64,000 bases of DNA from JBBRMW01 sp965246845. Its GTDB lineage: Bacteria; Chloroflexota; Anaerolineae; Aggregatilineales; UBA2796. The position numbers were made by a program, and so were the translations under genes. The stretch covers positions 682,001 through 746,000 of the forward strand of contig CBDFFR010000012.1 of assembly GCA_965246845.1 (NCBI GenBank), in the 5' to 3' direction. Every line of letters begins with the position of its first letter. Within the stretch, counting starts at the first letter, position 1. Below, piece after piece: positions 33,049 to 41,692 of this stretch. The notes beneath the pieces are model-generated. The model was not told where the DNA came from. It ran no database searches and saw only the letters and a list, made by a program, of their open reading frames with translations.

Positions 33049-34251
33049 TTAACGCATTAACCCCGGCAGCAGCGCATAAAACGCCGTCGAATCCACGACA
33101 TCATCAAGCCGCACCTGATCGATGACTGTGTGCGCGTGGCGCTCGTCGCCAGGACCAAAGCCAATCGCGGGGATACCCGCCTTGCCCATCCAGTAGCAGC
33201 CGTTCGTGCTGAACTCCCACTTACCGGGCGCGGCGGGCGCGGTCCCTGTGAGTAATTGCAGCGCTTCCTGCCCTGCGGAAACGAGGGGGTGGTCTTCCGC
33301 AAGCGCCCACGACGGGAAGATTTTATCGACCGGGAAGACAAATCCGGTATAGCTTGGCTCCATATAACGCAGCAATTCAAGCGAGAGTCCCGGCTCGTCT
33401 TCGATGACCTCTCGCACCTGTTCCAGCACGCTTTCTGCTGTTTCACCGAAGGTCATGCGGCGGTCGATATACATGGTTGCTTCGTCAGGAACCGCATTGA
33501 TCGAGGGCGTCTGAACGTGCAAATCCGTGACGGTGATGCGTCCATGACCGAGGAACGGATCATCGCCAAGTTCAGGTTCCATTTCGCTGATGCGTTTAAT
33601 GATCGGGAGTAATTTGTAAATCGCGTTGTCACCGAGATAGTTGCTCGCCGCGTGTGCGCTGCGCCCCTTCGCGACAATTTTCATTTCGACCCGCCCCTTG
33701 TGGCCGCGATAGACCTGCATCCGTGTCGGCTCGCCGATGACGACCCACGCCGGGCGCATACCCTCTACTTCGACGAGGCTCTGCGGCGCAATGCCATCGC
33801 ACCACTCCTCCATATTGCCGAAGTAGTATGCTGTATAACCCTCCAGCAAGCCGAGGTCGCGCGCCAGCGCGAGGCCATAAATCATACCCGGCGTGCTGCC
33901 CTTCTCATCGCACGCACCGCGCGCGAACAACACGCCGTCTTCGACTTTGCCCTCGAAAGGGTCCCATTCCCATTCCGCGTGGTCGCCCACACCCACTGTA
34001 TCGATATGGCTGTCGTAGATGATGGTGCGCGGACCGTCCCCAATCCGACCGAGAATGTTGCCCATCCGGTCGAAGCGCGTCTCCGCGAAGCCGAGCGCCC
34101 TCATTTCTGCGGCGGCGCGTTCCCCGACCGGACCGATCAGGCTGTCGTAGCTGGGTATGGCACAGAGTTCGCGCAAAAACTGGATGATTGGCGTGCGATG
34201 GGACGCAACGCGCTCCTTGAGTTCGAGAAGCAATTCGGGGGTCATGTTCAT
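33049..34251 (-). CDS. M20 family metallohydrolase, YgeY-like
   Basis: A 400-aa zinc hydrolase of the ArgE/DapE/ACY1 group. Metal-site motifs are IIYDSHIDTVGVGD (His and Asp), LFARGACDEKGSTPGM (Asp), YFGNMEEWCDG (catalytic and metal Glu), VVIGEPTRMQVYRGHKGR and the C-terminal FGPGDERHAHTVID (His). The pattern best fits the YgeY/putative selenium-metabolism hydrolase family, but no selenium genes are here, so peptide or carbamoyl-compound hydrolysis is as likely. No strong ribosome site is seen at 34251; the ATG two codons downstream (34245) is an alternative. Confidence 0.8.
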   Translation of the reverse strand: MNMTPELLLELKERVASHRTPIIQFLRELCAIPSYDSLIGPVGERAAAEMRALGFAETRFDRMGNILGRIGDGPRTIIYDSHIDTVGVGDHAEWEWDPFEGKVEDGVLFARGACDEKGSTPGMIYGLALARDLGLLEGYTAYYFGNMEEWCDGIAPQSLVEVEGMRPAWVVIGEPTRMQVYRGHKGRVEMKIVAKGRSAHAASNYLGDNAIYKLLPIIKRISEMEPELGDDPFLGHGRITVTDLHVQTPSINAVPDEATMYIDRRMTFGETAESVLEQVREVIEDEPGLSLELLRYMEPSYTGFVFPVDKIFPSWALAEDHPLVSAGQEALQLLTGTAPAAPGKWEFSTNGCYWMGKAGIPAIGFGPGDERHAHTVIDQVRLDDVVDSTAFYALLPGLMR

Positions 34252-34546
34252 GGGTGCTTATAACTATGCTGCAGAGTTACCTGGTCGCAAGTGTATCCCG
34301 TGCGTAGCACCGCGCCAAACAAGCCGCCCAGTGGCTTCAAGCACGGGCGGACACATCGATCCACCCCTACGGAATGCGCGCTGTCTAGAGGCGGACCTGC
34401 GTGTCCGCCCACGCTTTTGATTTTGATGCGTTTGCTCTGCCATTGGCTTGCGCTCCCGTTATTGGTATACTCATCCTATAAAGTTAACACTCCCGGAAAG
34501 TCGGATTTGAGCCGATTCGTTCCGTTGAAGCAGAGGCGTAATTCCC
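34252..34546. other. Intergenic region with REP-like palindrome
   Basis: About 295 bases between divergent genes. It contains the palindromic repeat listed at 34345-34410 and, nearer the nuclease gene, promoter-like AT-rich sequence around 34465-34490. No open frame here has recognisable similarity. Confidence 0.5.
34345..34410. repeat. REP-like palindromic repeat
   Basis: GGGCGGACAC (34345-34354) is perfectly inverted at 34401-34410. A nested hairpin GGCGGAC/GTCCGCC lies at 34390-34409, and CACCCCTACGG follows the first arm. It shares the GGGCGG core and CCCCTAC end with the repeat at 10846-10909, suggesting a dispersed family. Confidence 0.6.
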
Positions 34547-35062
34547 ATGATTGAAGTCACTATTGATAGCATCCGCGTGAGTTTGATGTCCAATCATCGC
34601 GTGATCATTTTGAAAGATTTGAGTGGCGACCGCTATCTGCCGATCTGGATTGGACCGTGCGAAGCCGATGCAATTACCGTTACGCTGCAAGAGCAGGAAG
34701 TTCCGCGCCCGCTGACGCACGACCTGCTGAAAGCAATCATTACAGAAATGGGTGGGGAGCCTCAACACGTCGCAATCCACGCGCTGCGCAATGATATTTT
34801 CTACGCGCGGATTGTGGTGCGGCAGGGTGGGCGTACCATTGAACTCGACTCGCGTTCATCGGATGCGATTGCGTTTGCGGTGCGCGTGAAGGTCCCCATT
34901 TTCGTTGAAGAAACCGTGTTGGAACTCGCGGCGACCGCGCCCGACGAAGAGATGCAGACGGGGCAGCCTCCCACCGCAGAAGGGGGTGACGAGCGCCTCA
35001 GCATCTTCAAGGATTACATCGACTCGCTCGATCTCGATGACATGACCGACGAAGATCAATAG
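34547..35062 (+). CDS. Bifunctional nuclease domain protein (DUF151/BFN)
   Basis: A 171-aa protein of the BFN family (RNase and DNase activity reported for plant members; the Thermotoga protein gave the structure). It opens VTIDSIRVSLMSNHRVIILK, then LPIWIGPCEADAITVTL and ELDSRSSDAIAFAVRVKVPI, all family motifs. A low-complexity acidic tail follows from about residue 135. It lies 24 bases upstream of dnaB on the same strand. Confidence 0.88.
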   Translation: MIEVTIDSIRVSLMSNHRVIILKDLSGDRYLPIWIGPCEADAITVTLQEQEVPRPLTHDLLKAIITEMGGEPQHVAIHALRNDIFYARIVVRQGGRTIELDSRSSDAIAFAVRVKVPIFVEETVLELAATAPDEEMQTGQPPTAEGGDERLSIFKDYIDSLDLDDMTDEDQ

Positions 35063-35086
35063 CGCGCGTCTGCCCGGCACAAACCG

Positions 35087-36538
35087 ATGACATCAAATCC
35101 CGACGAGCGCCCTGCCAACGGTGCGCTTGAATTCCGTCAGGCAGTCCCGTCGTCTCCACCGCCGACCGCCAATGCCAATACGATGCCGCGCGCGGAACGG
35201 CTCGCGCCACACAGTATCGAAGCAGAAGAAGCGGTGTTGGGGTCGTGCCTGATCGACCAGAACGTGTTTCTGGAGGTCTCTGCATTCCTGCGCGCGGATG
35301 ATTTTTTTATGCTCAAGCACGGCTTGCTGTGGAGCGTGCTGGAGTCGATCAATGCGCGTGGTGAAGCGGTCGATGATCTCTCGGTAATTGAAGAACTGCG
35401 GGCGCACAGTCAGCTTGAGGAGATCGGTGGACCAGCTTTCATCGCGCGCCTGATGAACAACACGCCGACCAGCCTCAACGCGCAGACCTACGCGCGCATC
35501 GTGGAACGCGGCGCGATCCGGCGGCGGCTGTTGCAGGCGGCCAGCGACATCGCGCAGGCGGCACAGGACGAGACTTCGGACGTTCAAAAAGTTTTGGAAG
35601 ATGCCGAAGCGCGGCTCTTCGGGGTCGCAGAGCGCAACCTGACCCGTCGCGACCTGACGCCGATGAGTACCGCCATCGCGGATTATTACGAGAAGGTTGA
35701 AGATCATTATATTCATCGTGGGGAGCCAGTTGGTGTCCCGACCGGGTTCCACGATCTGGATGATTTGCTTGGCGGGATGCAGCGCTCCGACCTGATTATT
35801 ATCGCCGCGCGTCCCGGCGTCGGCAAGACGAGCCTGATGCTCTCGATGGCGCTCAACGCCGCGCGGTTGGGCGATAATGCGCGTGTCGCAATCTTTTCGC
35901 TGGAAATGTCTACGGAGCAGCTTGTGCAGCGTCTCGTCAGTGCGGAGACGGGCATTAGCGGCCAGAAGCTGCGCACGGGCGAACTGAGCAGCGATGAATA
36001 TGATCGCTTTCTGGATTCGGTCGGTCGGTTGGGTCGGCTGAACCTGTTCATCGATGATACGCCTGCGATCACGCCCGCGCAGATGCGGACGAAGTGCCGC
36101 CGTTTGCAGCGCGAACATGGCCTCGATTTGATCATCGTAGATTACCTGCAATTGATGAACTCCGGCCTCTCGCGCAACGACAACCGCGTGCAGGAGATTA
36201 GCTACATCTCCCGCAATCTCAAGGAAATTGCGCGCGAATTCAATGTCCCGATGCTTTCGGCGGCGCAGCTTTCGCGGCAGGTCGAACAGCGCGGGGATAA
36301 GCGCCCACAGCTCTCCGATCTTCGCGAATCGGGCAGTATTGAACAAGACGCTGATATAGTAATATTTATTTATCGCGAAGATATGTATGATGAGAACAGC
36401 GAACGCCAGAACCAGGCTGACCTGCTCATCAGCAAACACCGTAACGGACCTACAGGCGTCGTCACGCTCTATTTCAATAAAGGCATCACGCAGTTCAGCA
36501 ACTTGCAGCGCCGCAGCGTCAGCGTCGCGGATTATTAG
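35087..36538 (+). CDS. dnaB: Replicative DNA helicase DnaB
   Basis: Hexameric replication-fork helicase (483 aa). The N-terminal domain starts after a 38-residue variable leader with LAPHSIEAEEAVLGSCLIDQ. The RecA-like motor has Walker A IIAARPGVGKTSLMLSMALN, the LEMSTEQLVQRL motif, Walker B LDLIIVDYLQLM, and the conserved QLSRQVEQRGDKRPQLSDL, then DLRESGSIEQDADIV and HRNGPTGVV. No intein is present. ATG 35087 is the first in-frame start; the leader of unusual composition leaves some room for a later start. Confidence 0.95.
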   Translation: MTSNPDERPANGALEFRQAVPSSPPPTANANTMPRAERLAPHSIEAEEAVLGSCLIDQNVFLEVSAFLRADDFFMLKHGLLWSVLESINARGEAVDDLSVIEELRAHSQLEEIGGPAFIARLMNNTPTSLNAQTYARIVERGAIRRRLLQAASDIAQAAQDETSDVQKVLEDAEARLFGVAERNLTRRDLTPMSTAIADYYEKVEDHYIHRGEPVGVPTGFHDLDDLLGGMQRSDLIIIAARPGVGKTSLMLSMALNAARLGDNARVAIFSLEMSTEQLVQRLVSAETGISGQKLRTGELSSDEYDRFLDSVGRLGRLNLFIDDTPAITPAQMRTKCRRLQREHGLDLIIVDYLQLMNSGLSRNDNRVQEISYISRNLKEIAREFNVPMLSAAQLSRQVEQRGDKRPQLSDLRESGSIEQDADIVIFIYREDMYDENSERQNQADLLISKHRNGPTGVVTLYFNKGITQFSNLQRRSVSVADY

Positions 36539-36623
36539 ACCGAAAAACTCGCTTCTCCAAGTAAGAACGCGATATAATCAAATCATCATTTGATTACACG
36601 AAAAGACTTTGGAGGATGCTGCC

Positions 36624-37811
36624 ATGACTCGTGAAGCTGTGATTGTCGCCGGCGCGCGCACTGCTGTCGGTAAATCGAAAAAAGGGACGACCGCTAACGA
36701 ACGCGCCGACGAATTGATGGCTGCCGTCATCCGTGATCTGGTGCGCCAAACCGAAGGCAAGCTCGACCCCGCTCAGCTCGACGATGTGATTATCGGCTGC
36801 GCCATGCCGGAAGGCTCGCAAGGCTTGAACTTCGCGCGGACGATTGGTATCCGCGCCGGGCTGCCCGTCGACGTCCCCGCGCAGACGGTTAACCGCTTCT
36901 GCTCCAGCGGCGTGCAGAGCATCGCAAATGCAGCGGAGCGAATTATCGCCAACGGCGCGGATGTGATCCTCGCGGGCGGCGCGGAGTCGATGAGTCTGGT
37001 CCCGATGAGCGGCTTCCGCATCAGCCCGAACCCGTACCTCGCGGAAAACGACCCGGATGTGTATATGAATATGGGGCTGACGGCGGAACACGTCGCGGAG
37101 CAATATCACATCACGCGCGAAATGCAGGATGAATTTGCGGTGCGCTCCCACCAAAAAGCCGCTGCCGCGATTGACTCCGGCAAATTTAGGGAAGAGATCG
37201 TCCCGGTGCAGATCACGGACTGCGTGGTTGGGCCGGATGGTATCCCACGCGAGCAAACCGCGACCTTCGACACCGACGAACACCTGCGCCGTGAGACCTC
37301 GTTCGACGGTCTGGCGAAACTGCAACCTGTCTTCAAGCAGGGCGGGAGTGTCACAGCGGGCAATAGTTCGCCACTCTCCGATGGGGCAGCGGGCGTCGTC
37401 GTGATGGAGCGGCAGATGGCAGAACGGCTCGGCCTCAAGCCGCTCATGCGCTTCGTCGGTTACAACGTCGCGGGTGTACCGCCGTCGATCATGGGCGTGG
37501 GTCCCGTGAAGGCCGTGCCGCGTGTCCTCGAACGCGCTGGGCTGACGCTTGATGACATCGACCTGATCGAACTCAATGAAGCATTTGCGGCGCAGGCAGT
37601 CGCGGTCATTAATACGCTCGGAATGGACCCCAACAAGGTGAATGTGAATGGCGGCGCAATCGCGCTCGGCCACCCGCTCGGCTGCACGGGCGCGAAGCTG
37701 ACGGTTCAACTCATGAACGAAATGCGGCGGCGCGGCGGGAAGTACGGCCTCGTGACGATGTGCGTGGGCGGCGGGCAGGGCGCTGCGGCGGTCTATGAAA
37801 ATTTGCAGTAA
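36624..37811 (+). CDS. Acetyl-CoA acyltransferase (thiolase)
   Basis: A 395-aa thiolase that condenses or cleaves acyl-CoA. The acyl-accepting Cys is in VNRFCSSGVQSIANA near residue 87. The His of the active site is in NGGAIALGHPLGCTGAKL, and the second Cys in VTMCVGGGQGAA. Sequence style is that of FadA/degradative or biosynthetic type I-II thiolases; direction cannot be read. ATG 36624 has GGAGG eight bases upstream; the TTG five codons earlier is rejected. A strong terminator follows. Confidence 0.93.
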   Translation: MTREAVIVAGARTAVGKSKKGTTANERADELMAAVIRDLVRQTEGKLDPAQLDDVIIGCAMPEGSQGLNFARTIGIRAGLPVDVPAQTVNRFCSSGVQSIANAAERIIANGADVILAGGAESMSLVPMSGFRISPNPYLAENDPDVYMNMGLTAEHVAEQYHITREMQDEFAVRSHQKAAAAIDSGKFREEIVPVQITDCVVGPDGIPREQTATFDTDEHLRRETSFDGLAKLQPVFKQGGSVTAGNSSPLSDGAAGVVVMERQMAERLGLKPLMRFVGYNVAGVPPSIMGVGPVKAVPRVLERAGLTLDDIDLIELNEAFAAQAVAVINTLGMDPNKVNVNGGAIALGHPLGCTGAKLTVQLMNEMRRRGGKYGLVTMCVGGGQGAAAVYENLQ

Positions 37812-37825
37812 TGATCCCTGACAAT

Positions 37826-37873
37826 AGTTCCGGGTCCTGCGCTTGTCAGGACCTGGAACTGTCAATTTTTTTG
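37826..37873 (+). terminator. Rho-independent terminator of the thiolase gene
   Basis: A 14-bp stem with one G-T pair joins 37826-37839 (AGTTCCGGGTCCTG) to 37847-37860 (CAGGACCTGGAACT) around a seven-base loop, and a seven-T run follows. It starts 14 bases after the stop codon. Confidence 0.9.
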
Positions 37874-38238
37874 AATAGTCAATTCATTTGATTGGCAAGT
37901 TGATCACAGGCGATGAGTGCGATAAAGGCTGGAACAAATTCAAATGCGTTTGTTCGATTTGAAGTAAATTATCGTCTTCAAGCTGATCCATGCAAATGGC
38001 CGACTCATGACAGTGCTAAACCCGAATGCTACACAGGTCAGAGATAGCACCCTGACTCATTACAAAGTGTATGTTTTAGATCGGCCACTCATAACTGCGG
38101 CAATTTGAATGATTAAGTCAGCACCCATTGATTGATACGCCAATCGCCTTACCCCGCCAAATGGCGTATACCGGATGCAATTTGGCCTTCATATAATCTA
38201 CAAGTAACCAAACTTATGTGCGGAAAGGGATACCCCTC
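37874..38238. promoter_or_regulatory. Upstream region of the DUF305-response regulator operon
   Basis: This gene-free stretch is clearly more AT-rich than the flanking genes. Its last 100 bases contain the copper-linked palindromic motif (38135-38169) and a perfect TATAAT (38192-38197). In the first 260 bases I see no gene and no clear structure. Confidence 0.6.
38135..38169. promoter_or_regulatory. Candidate operator upstream of the DUF305 gene
   Basis: ATACGCCAA (38135-38143) and CAAATGGCGTAT (38158-38169) are facing half-sites of the motif that forms one palindrome at 43967-43984; the inner part CGCCAAATGGCG (38155-38166) is itself nearly palindromic. The CGTAT end lies exactly 22 bases before TATAAT (38192-38197), where a weak -35 would be. 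This spacing recurs at both copper promoters near 44 kb, which suggests an activator site. Confidence 0.6.
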
Positions 38239-38844
38239 ATGATGAAACGTATTGCGTTCGTGGTCCTGATGGCTTTTGCTGGTCTGGGCGTTGCACCTGC
38301 ATTGGCGAAGGGACCGATTGAAGGCAGAGCAGGACGCGCTGAAGTGCGGTTCATGGAAGGCATGATCGACCATCACCAGATGGCGCTCGATATGTCGAAT
38401 GATTGCCTCAAGAAGGCGTCTGGTGCGGACGTCAAGACGATGTGCCAGGGCATCATCAAGGCACAAACCGCCGAAATCATCACGATGCAAGGCTGGCTCA
38501 AAGATTGGTATAAGATCGACTACAGCCCGATCTCGATGGACGACATGATGAAGGCGGCTGGCAAGATGGACGGTATGAACATGAGCGGCGACCTCGCCAG
38601 CGACCCCGCAGGCATGATGGGCATGATGGCTGGGCTGAACCGGCTGAAGGGCAACGATTACGACGTCGCGTTCCTTGAGTCGATGGTAGACCACCACAGC
38701 GATGCGATCACTATGTCGAACCGCATCCTGAAATACACGACGATAAACGATGAACTCAAGACGCTGGCAAATACGATCATCAAAGATCAGACCGCCGAAA
38801 TTCAGAAAATGGAAGATATGCTCAAGGCATTGGGCGACAAGTAG
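38239..38844 (+). CDS. DUF305 copper-binding-like secreted protein
   Basis: A 201-aa protein with an N-terminal signal peptide (KRIAFVVLMAFAGLGVAPALA). It has two copies of the DUF305 ferritin-like motif: FMEGMIDHHQMALDMSND and FLESMVDHHSDAITMSNR, linked by a Met/Asp-rich stretch (MDDMMKAAGKMDGMNMSG). DUF305 proteins such as cyanobacterial CopM bind copper in the periplasm or outside the cell through such His and Met residues. ATG 38239 is preceded by AAGGGA eight bases upstream; the GTG at 38218 is rejected. It is followed by the response regulator after 11 bases and lies at the edge of the copper island. Confidence 0.88.
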   Translation: MMKRIAFVVLMAFAGLGVAPALAKGPIEGRAGRAEVRFMEGMIDHHQMALDMSNDCLKKASGADVKTMCQGIIKAQTAEIITMQGWLKDWYKIDYSPISMDDMMKAAGKMDGMNMSGDLASDPAGMMGMMAGLNRLKGNDYDVAFLESMVDHHSDAITMSNRILKYTTINDELKTLANTIIKDQTAEIQKMEDMLKALGDK

Positions 38845-38855
38845 ATAGGGTAAGC

Positions 38856-39482
38856 ATGATCCGGGTGGTGTTGGCTGATGATCACAGTGTTGTCCGGCGC
38901 GGTATCCGCGATTTTCTAACCGAGGCAGGCGATATTACGGTCGTCGCTGAGGCGGAAAACGGACCGCAAGCGCTGGAATTCATCCACCAGCACCGCCCGG
39001 ATGTGGCCGTTCTGGATATTCAAATGCCGGGTTGTAGCGGGATCGAAGTTGCGCGGCAGCTACGTACGGAAGGCGCAACGCTCGGTATCCTCATCCTGAC
39101 CGCTTTCGATGATCCACCCTACATCAGAGCGGCGCTGGAAATCGGCGCGAATGGCTATGTGTTGAAGTCATCAGAAGCAGATGAGATCGTTGCCGCTGTA
39201 CGTGCGACGTTTGAAGGACAACAAATTCTGGATGCGCGCCTCGTTATGCCGGCTGTCGAAGTATCCTTGAAAACGGCATTGATCAACCTGACAGAACGGG
39301 AACACTCCGTCCTGGAGCTTGCTGCAACAGGCTTAACGAACAAGTCGATTGGCTTCAAGCTGTCGATCAGCGACCGAACCGTTCAGGAACATCTTGCAAA
39401 TGCCTACGAAAAACTTGGTGTGGCGAATAGAACAGAGGCCGTTGCCAAAGCGTTCAACATGGGTTTATTGAAGGCACTATGA
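38856..39482 (+). CDS. NarL/FixJ-family response regulator
   Basis: A 208-aa regulator. The receiver has the acidic pair in VVLADDHSVVRRGIRDFL, the phosphorylated Asp in VAVLDIQMPGCSG, Thr in LILTAFDD and Lys in YVLKSSEADEI. The LuxR-type HTH reads LTEREHSVLELAATGLTNKS, then DRTVQEHLANAYEKLGVANR. It sits directly behind the copper-binding DUF305 gene. The best candidate partner is the HisKA_3 sensor kinase encoded at 39998-41680 on the other strand, since NarL-type regulators pair with that kinase class. Both operons carry the same upstream motif. Confidence 0.9.
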   Translation: MIRVVLADDHSVVRRGIRDFLTEAGDITVVAEAENGPQALEFIHQHRPDVAVLDIQMPGCSGIEVARQLRTEGATLGILILTAFDDPPYIRAALEIGANGYVLKSSEADEIVAAVRATFEGQQILDARLVMPAVEVSLKTALINLTEREHSVLELAATGLTNKSIGFKLSISDRTVQEHLANAYEKLGVANRTEAVAKAFNMGLLKAL

Positions 39483-39626
39483 CACAAAATCTTTGTTACA
39501 GGGGTGCGATTGGCGCGTGATCTGCTATGTGCTATATGTGGGTCGCTAAAGCGATTATGGGCTATATAGATTTTCTTTAGATATAGTTTATAAAATAAGT
39601 TAGCCTCTATATAATGGAAAACTACC

Positions 39627-39995
39627 GTGCAACAACAAACGTCCCATGATCACGCTTCATCCGAAATGGAAACCTGTATTCAAAACTGTGATGAGTGTCA
39701 TCAGGTCTGCCTGAGTACCGTCGTACACTGCCTCGAAATGGGTGGAAAACACGCGGGCGTCGCGCACATCACCCTGCTGCTGGATTGCGCCCAGATTTGC
39801 GCGACCAGCCAGGACTTCATGCTTCGGAAGTCTGCGCATCATCCGCATATTTGTGGCCAGTGCGCCGAAATTTGTACGAAGTGCGCCGCTGACTGCGAAC
39901 AATTGGCCGATGGCGATCAGACCATGTTGCATTGTTCGGAAGTGTGTCGGCGCTGTGCCGAGTCCTGCCGTATTATGTCCCGGATGGCAGCCTGA
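39627..39995 (+). CDS. Cys-rich four-helix-bundle copper storage-like protein (Csp/DUF326)
   Basis: A 122-aa cytosolic protein with Cys spaced along four helices: METCIQNCDECHQVCLSTV, DCAQICATSQDF, HICGQCAEICTKCAADC and HCSEVCRRCAESCRI. This is the pattern of Csp copper storage proteins, whose tubes of Cys bind many Cu(I) ions. There is no signal peptide, so it is probably Csp3-like. The GTG at 39627 is taken as start; the ATG 13 codons later is an alternative. TATAAT at 39610-39615 is very close to the start, suggesting a leaderless or near-leaderless mRNA from GTG, or a different promoter. Confidence 0.85.
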   Translation: MQQQTSHDHASSEMETCIQNCDECHQVCLSTVVHCLEMGGKHAGVAHITLLLDCAQICATSQDFMLRKSAHHPHICGQCAEICTKCAADCEQLADGDQTMLHCSEVCRRCAESCRIMSRMAA

Positions 39996-39997
39996 TT

Positions 39998-41680
39998 TCA
40001 ACCTGACCGTTTCTTTTCGGGGGTGGTTGCGGTCGCGACCGTTACGGTAAGGGTCGTTCCCTTGCCTGAATTTGATCGAATAGCGAACTGCCCCTGCATT
40101 TGTTCCGTGCGTTCGACCATTCCCATCAAACCGTAATGCCCCGCCTGAGCAAAAGATTGTGGGCGATCAGGAACGGTAAATCCCTGTCCATCATCCTTTA
40201 TCGACAATATAACGTCCTTTTCAAAACATAGAGTGACCTCGATTTGAGAGGCACGCGCATGATGACCTGTATTATTTAGCGCTTCCTGTGCAATGCGGTA
40301 AAGCCCCAATTCGTGGTTTGGCGGCAAGCGGCGCGGTATCCCTGTTACTTTGAATTGCATGTTCAGGCCGAACTTCTCACCCATTTGCGAAGCCAGCATT
40401 TCAAGTGCCGGGGTCAAGCCCAGGTCTTCGATGTAAGACGGGCGCATATCACGCAATAACTGGCGCAAATTCGCTATCATTTCGTCAATCAGCAGGTGCA
40501 ATCCATCGAGGTGTGCGGTCGCTTTGCCGGGGTCGCGCTCTAGCGCTCTTTGTACCATTTGCCGCTTCTGATCGAGCGCAATCAGCGATTGAAGCATATC
40601 GTCGTGCAGCTCGCGTGCCAGACGTTTGCGTTCCTCTTCCTGCCCCTGCAAGGTTGCACCGATGTAGCTCTGCATGGCGTTCTGCGCTTCTTGCAAGCGC
40701 TGCGCCATGTGGTTGAGCGAAATTTGCAGGTCACGGATTTCCTGGACACCGCCGACCGGCTCCAGAATCAACCCGTAATTGCCCCAGGGTATTTGTGCTG
40801 CGGAACGCCCCAATCGACGCAGCGGTAGCACAACGCTATAAATCCCATAGGCCAGCACGCCGACCGCCAGCAGCAACGCCGGGATTGCAGCAAGGGGTGC
40901 AACCAGCGACATCTTCAACAATGGGTTAGCGACCTCTGCCCAGGGTTCCTGCAGAATGAGCGTCCAGTTCAGCCCCTCGACATGGCTGGAGACGATCACG
41001 AGGTCGGTTTGGCCGGATTGCGCGGTATGCGTGGCTAAATCATGTACAACGACTGCACCAGTCTCAGGATTGGTGTTATGGGTGGCTTGCCCCGTCGTAT
41101 CCTGAATGACATGCCCGTCATCGGCCAATATCACCAGACGAGATGCGGCGCTGGCTGTAATCGCATCTACAGTACCGGGAACATTCAGGTTCGGTAACGA
41201 GATGCCGCCGAAAAGGAGCGTTGCATTGTTTGTACTTCCGGTGTTCAAGACTACTAGCGGCGGTTGACGGTCATGATCCAGCACCCATGATGACGCCGCG
41301 CTACGCAGGCTGTCCGCCCACGCTACCCCCGGCTGCCAGCTTTCAATCACTTCACCGCGCTTGTTGGCAACGATCAGGCCACCGTCGAAGAGGCTCTTGA
41401 ATTGCGGCTCGGCGATGAGCAAACTTTCAAGTGTTCGCCCATCAGCAACCCGTTCGGCCAATGATTTCAGGATAAGCATTCGACTTTGGAAGCGATCCGC
41501 CAACGCCTCGGCTGCCGCGTTCACCGCGCGTTTGTCGCGGTCGCTGACGAGCGTTCGCATCGCGTCCTCATGCAGCGATACCCCGCTATATGAAACCAGG
41601 GCGAGCAAGATCACGACGGGAAAGACGACGACCAGAACAAGCTGTGTCGTCAGGCTGCGCAGGCGGATCGATACGGACAT
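39998..41680 (-). CDS. Membrane sensor histidine kinase (HisKA_3 type)
   Basis: A 560-aa NarX/DegS-like kinase. TM1 is near residues 13-33 (LVLVVVFPVVILLALVSYSG). An extracytoplasmic sensor of about 230 residues follows, then TM2 (VAPLAAIPALLLAVGVLAYG), HAMP, and a helix leading to the phosphoacceptor His in RKRLARELHDDMLQSLIALD. The HATPase has ILSIKDDGQGFTVPD and GHYGLMGMVERTEQMQG. It begins 12 bases after copB on the same strand, so it is co-transcribed with a copper exporter. Copper as the sensed signal is an inference from this context. Confidence 0.9.
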   Translation of the reverse strand: MSVSIRLRSLTTQLVLVVVFPVVILLALVSYSGVSLHEDAMRTLVSDRDKRAVNAAAEALADRFQSRMLILKSLAERVADGRTLESLLIAEPQFKSLFDGGLIVANKRGEVIESWQPGVAWADSLRSAASSWVLDHDRQPPLVVLNTGSTNNATLLFGGISLPNLNVPGTVDAITASAASRLVILADDGHVIQDTTGQATHNTNPETGAVVVHDLATHTAQSGQTDLVIVSSHVEGLNWTLILQEPWAEVANPLLKMSLVAPLAAIPALLLAVGVLAYGIYSVVLPLRRLGRSAAQIPWGNYGLILEPVGGVQEIRDLQISLNHMAQRLQEAQNAMQSYIGATLQGQEEERKRLARELHDDMLQSLIALDQKRQMVQRALERDPGKATAHLDGLHLLIDEMIANLRQLLRDMRPSYIEDLGLTPALEMLASQMGEKFGLNMQFKVTGIPRRLPPNHELGLYRIAQEALNNTGHHARASQIEVTLCFEKDVILSIKDDGQGFTVPDRPQSFAQAGHYGLMGMVERTEQMQGQFAIRSNSGKGTTLTVTVATATTPEKKRSG

Positions 41681-41692
41681 GCTTGTCTCTCG

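Noticed and set aside
33049..34251. Selenium-linked function for the YgeY-like hydrolase
   Set aside because: No selenium metabolism genes are nearby; the name reflects family similarity only.
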